From NCBI GenBank assembly GCA_934338765.1, contig CAKRHL010000123.1, positions 1 to 6,557 on the forward strand: a stretch of 6,557 bases of DNA. The letters run 5' to 3'. Numbering within the stretch: the stretch's first letter is position 1; each line of letters begins with the position of its first letter. The DNA comes from an uncultured Lachnospiraceae bacterium. Its GTDB lineage: Bacteria; Bacillota; Clostridia; Lachnospirales; Lachnospiraceae. Below are positions 5,686 through 6,557 of this stretch, piece by piece. Under the pieces are notes generated by a model. That model was given only the letters and a program-made list of their open reading frames with translations, made no database searches and was not told the DNA's origin. Both the position numbers and the translations under genes were made by a program.

Positions 5686-6557
5686 TTATTTATCATCTGC
5701 TGCAACTACACCTGGAAGATCCTTACCCTCAAGGAACTCAAGAGAAGCTCCGCCACCGGTAGAGATATGAGTCATCTTGTCACCGAATCCAAGCTGGTTA
5801 CATGCTGCGGCACTGTCACCACCACCGATGATGGTTGTTGCACCCTCAAGCTTAGCCATTGCTTCTGCAACTGCGATGGTACCCTTTGCAAAGTTTGGCA
5901 TCTCGAAGCAGCCCATTGGTCCGTTCCAGACAACAGTCTTAGCACCTGCTACTGCATTTGCAAAAAGCTCAGCTGTCTTAGGTCCGATATCAAGACCTTC
6001 CATATCTGCAGGGATCTCTCCACGGCCAACAACCTTGAAGTTTGCATCGTTGGAGAAGTCATCAGCAACAGTTGTATCAACAGGGATCAGAAGCTTAACG
6101 CCCTTCTCCTCAGCCTTCTTCTCCATCTTGAGAGCATAATCCTTGTAATCCTCCTCAAGGAGTGACTTACCAACTTCCTCACCGTGAGCAGCCATGAATG
6201 TGTAAGCCATACCACCACCGATGATCAGTGTGTCAACCTTATCAAGAAGGTTCTCGATAACAGAGATCTTAGAAGATACCTTAGCACCACCAAGAATTGC
6301 TACAAATGGACGCTCCGGATTGTTTACTGCATTGCCAAGGAAATCGATCTCCTTCTGCATCAGATATCCAACAGCACAGTCTCCACCCTTCTTACGGATG
6401 AACTCTGTAACACCTACGTTAGAGCAGTGTGCTCTGTGAGCAGTACCGAATGCATCGTTTACGAATACATCAGCAAGAGATGCAAGCTCCTCAGAGAAAG
6501 CCTCTCCGTTCTTTGTCTCCTCTGCTCTGTAACGTGTATTCTCAAGAAGTACAACGT
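5686..6557 (-). CDS. pgk: Phosphoglycerate kinase, C-terminal 289 residues (5' end outside window)
   Basis: The frame is open from the window edge to TAA at 5686-5688 and gives 289 residues, about three quarters of a usual 395-400 residue enzyme. It begins in [20 protein letters not shown] and carries [12 protein letters not shown] of the N-terminal (3-phosphoglycerate) domain, then the inter-domain region and the C-terminal nucleotide-binding domain with [16 protein letters not shown] and GGGDSAAA, ending with the family-typical [14 protein letters not shown]. The enzyme transfers phosphate from 1,3-bisphosphoglycerate to ADP, the first ATP-yielding step of glycolysis. It precedes tpiA by 26 bases, and gap is the likely neighbour outside the window, though this is not visible. 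A Met at 6360 is internal and not the start. The missing part is only the first hundred or so residues. Confidence 0.98.
   Translation of the reverse strand, partial: VVLLENTRYRAEETKNGEAFSEELASLADVFVNDAFGTAHRAHCSNVGVTEFIRKKGGDCAVGYLMQKEIDFLGNAVNNPERPFVAILGGAKVSSKISVIENLLDKVDTLIIGGGMAYTFMAAHGEEVGKSLLEEDYKDYALKMEKKAEEKGVKLLIPVDTTVADDFSNDANFKVVGRGEIPADMEGLDIGPKTAELFANAVAGAKTVVWNGPMGCFEMPNFAKGTIAVAEAMAKLEGATTIIGGGDSAAACNQLGFGDKMTHISTGGGASLEFLEGKDLPGVVAADDK

Noticed and set aside
5767..6165. Plus-strand frames of 120-132 codons opposite pgk.
   Set aside because: They are shadows of the highly conserved pgk coding sequence; no promoter, ribosome binding site or domain supports them.
5686..6360. 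Reading pgk as a short 224-residue protein beginning at Met 6360.
   Set aside because: The frame continues upstream without a stop to the window edge and encodes conserved PGK motifs such as [12 protein letters not shown], so Met 6360 is internal.
1..6557. Search for CRISPR arrays, tRNA or rRNA genes, transposases, integrases, toxin-antitoxin or defence genes.
   Set aside because: None was seen. The window is filled by housekeeping genes, and no spacer-repeat periodicity, cloverleaf-like segment or mobile-element gene could be supported by reading.

Overview
The window looks like chromosomal DNA from a Gram-positive anaerobe of the class Clostridia, most likely a Lachnospiraceae relative (Blautia, Dorea, Roseburia or Coprococcus type). 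The reasons are moderate GC content, strong GGAGG-type ribosome binding sites, sigma-A style promoters, and the gene order pgk-tpiA-gpmI-secG-rnr-smpB. The family placement rests on remembered gene order and protein character, not on a search.

Every supported gene lies on the minus strand, so transcription runs from position 6557 toward 1. In that order: (1) the C-terminal three quarters of phosphoglycerate kinase (pgk, cut by the window end), 26 bases, then complete triosephosphate isomerase (tpiA) and a strong intrinsic terminator at 4828-4875; (2) a 175-base spacer with a near-consensus promoter and a GC-rich leader hairpin, then complete cofactor-independent phosphoglycerate mutase (gpmI); (3) a spacer with a hairpin and a second strong promoter, then secG and an intrinsic terminator at 2624-2658; (4) a structured, repeat-like segment at 2539-2608, then complete rnr (RNase R); (5) a 68-base AT-rich gap and the first 30 codons of smpB.

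The genes fall into two functional blocks. Pgk, TpiA and GpmI are consecutive or near-consecutive enzymes of lower glycolysis. SecG belongs to the SecYEG protein-export channel. RNase R and SmpB act together in trans-translation and mRNA quality control: SmpB brings tmRNA to stalled ribosomes and RNase R degrades the faulty message. Visible promoters and terminators suggest at least three transcription units: (upstream)-pgk-tpiA, gpmI, and secG with rnr-smpB downstream of its terminator.

This is an ordinary housekeeping region and I see no new multi-gene system. The point most worth following is the structured segment between the secG terminator and rnr. It looks like a small dispersed repeat, it lies where the rnr promoter and leader should be, and it creates a tempting but probably false upstream start for RNase R. 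No CRISPR array, tRNA, rRNA, transposase or phage gene was seen.
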